DNA of 64,000 nt from Pisolithus tinctorius (taxonomy: Eukaryota > Basidiomycota > Agaricomycetes > Boletales > Pisolithaceae): contig JANFAH010000033.1 of assembly GCA_024663395.1 (NCBI GenBank), positions 62,001 to 126,000 on the forward strand. Direction: 5' to 3'. Shown here in pieces: positions 62,861 to 64,000 of this stretch; position 1 is the stretch's first letter; the number at the start of each line of letters is the position of its first letter. The position numbers and the translations under genes were made by a program. The notes beneath the pieces are model-generated. The model did no database searches, had not been told where the DNA came from, and saw only the letters and a program-made list of their open reading frames with translations.

Positions 62861-63450
62861 AACTAAACAGAAACAGAAATGCAACACCAACGGCCGCAGG
62901 CCCAGTAGATAAGGTCTCTTTAGTCTTACCAACTACTACTTTCCATCGATCGTTTTCACTCGCCACATTGCGGCTGCGTGATCGCCTCGACACATAGCAT
63001 TCCAACATTCCATTGAACCACGGGCGTAGATTCAACATTGAAGCTCAGGCCTGTAGCCCTACCTCAATTTTCAGCGCCACCTCTCTTGCCATCTCACATG
63101 GGTCATTTACACACTGACCTACCAACCCCTCGCCCAATAATTACCGGATATTTCGGAAAGCCAACATTTCGCGGCCCCCAGAACCTGAGCAATATACGAG
63201 ACACTTACTTTTTTGTGGAAGGAGTGAGATAGGGATAACGTACCACTGGACCATGGACTCCGACGCTGCACTTGTTCAATTGCGCATATCCATCGGTCCT
63301 AGGCCATCGAGATCCCCAAAATTCCGCGTTAAACCGAGACCCGCCAGCTTTCACCGCGGAGCCGCCTTCTTCTCCACGGTGTGGTTGAAGAACCATACCC
63401 CATGGACGGACTGACGACGCACATATATACATGATCGACGACATGCACAA
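62829..63450 (-). CDS. possible small tail-anchored protein gene
   Basis: Weak call. The last minus-strand exon (about 62829-62910) encodes T-K-E-T-L-S-T-G-P-A-A-V-G-V-A-F-L-F-L-F-S-L-G-S-V-I-Y-E-R-E-Y: a membrane helix ending a few residues before the stop, as in RAMP4/Ysy6-type or similar tail-anchored proteins. Upstream splice sites exist (GTAAGT-like at about 63200, AG before ACTAAAG at 62912), but no convincing start exon was joined. Confidence 0.22.
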
Positions 63451-64000
63451 TAAAGGCGATTCCGACTCGATGGAAGCGCTCGGCGTCTAGTACGTACTAC
63501 CCAGCGCCACCACCAGCTGTCTAACGTCCGACCCCCGTGTATACGCATACGCATATGCTCAACATACTACATACTACGCAATACACGGCATCGTGTACAC
63601 GCTCATCTCCCACGCACGTACTTCGCAGACGCGTGTCTTGCAGTGTATAGGCGTGGGGCGGTGCAACGGAGTTTGCGCCGCGGAGATATATCTGCCGCTA
63701 TAGTGTACCAACCTTTGAAAGCAAACTGGCAAAGAGGAGCTCATTAAATTATTAGTAAGTGAATTAAGCAAGCGACGCGTCCGTCCAACCGATACATACA
63801 CGCAGGTGAGGCCATGATATCTACACGTTCCGTTCGTGCACCGGCCGAACCAGTTTATGACAAATAAGGGCTAAGAGAATTCGAAGGTTCGCTATCTTCA
63901 GTATTGTGGTATTGTAAGGCCTTCGGAAGCAAACTTTGAATAAATAGTCTTCCGCTTCTCTCCTCGTTATAGTTTGAGGACTGATGGACGAAGGAATAGT
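63451..64000. other. right edge, no gene recognised
   Basis: Short open frames on minus; none carries a recognisable motif. Confidence 0.35.

Noticed and set aside
63253..63420. 55-codon plus-strand frame near the right edge
   Set aside because: Arg/Pro-rich with no motif or splice support; it overlaps equally poor minus-strand frames.

Overview
The window is fungal nuclear DNA, most likely from a mushroom-forming basidiomycete (Agaricomycetes). Introns are 45-70 bp with GT..AG ends. The mobile elements belong to families typical of that group: KDZ and Plavaka DNA transposons, and Ty3/gypsy elements with and without a chromodomain. The only ordinary gene that reads cleanly to the end is GPN2. 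No bacterial features, CRISPR arrays, rRNA or tRNA genes were seen.

Layout. 1-8.4 kb is the host-like edge: a single-pass membrane protein gene (about 1.05-2.8 kb, +), a possible partial relative at the left edge (-), GPN2 (3.37-4.62 kb, -), and decayed pieces of two transcription co-regulator genes, SGF29 (4.95-5.72 kb, +) and SSN6/CYC8 (6.57-8.34 kb, -). 8.5-10.2 kb is minisatellite DNA. 10.6-37.7 kb is a block of transposon-linked genes: a split Zn2Cys6 gene, a proline-rich repeat protein, a multi-exon gene of unknown function, a KDZ transposase, a decayed gene, and a TET/JBP-like 2-oxoglutarate dioxygenase, ending in a 223-bp satellite. A gypsy element (12.1-23.5 kb) sits in the Zn2Cys6 gene. 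A 1.6-kb palindromic TA-inserting element sits in the KDZ exon.

38.0-51.4 kb is one Plavaka transposase gene (-) broken by a solo LTR (857 bp, duplication ACTAT), a gypsy element (copy B, duplication AGTGG) that itself carries a second palindromic element, and a younger gypsy element (copy A, 51.4-59.0 kb, duplication GTCAG) beside its 5' end. 59.2-61.8 kb is a decayed, probably transposon-linked gene. The right edge holds TAGTC-rich repeats and a broken copy of the GPN2 5' end.

Themes. (1) A TET/JBP dioxygenase lies beside a KDZ transposase, and nearly every difference between the LTR pairs is a transition at CpG, as expected from methylated-cytosine decay. At least five in-frame stops look like CGA-to-TGA changes. 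(2) Two gypsy copies carry an extra spliced gene on the strand opposite gag-pol; it encodes a coiled coil plus a Zn2Cys6-spaced cysteine cluster, and a similar protein architecture occurs in the KDZ block. (3) One gypsy element carries about ten copies of a 24-bp palindromic motif in both LTR and coding DNA. All identities come from reading the sequence against remembered families; no search was run.
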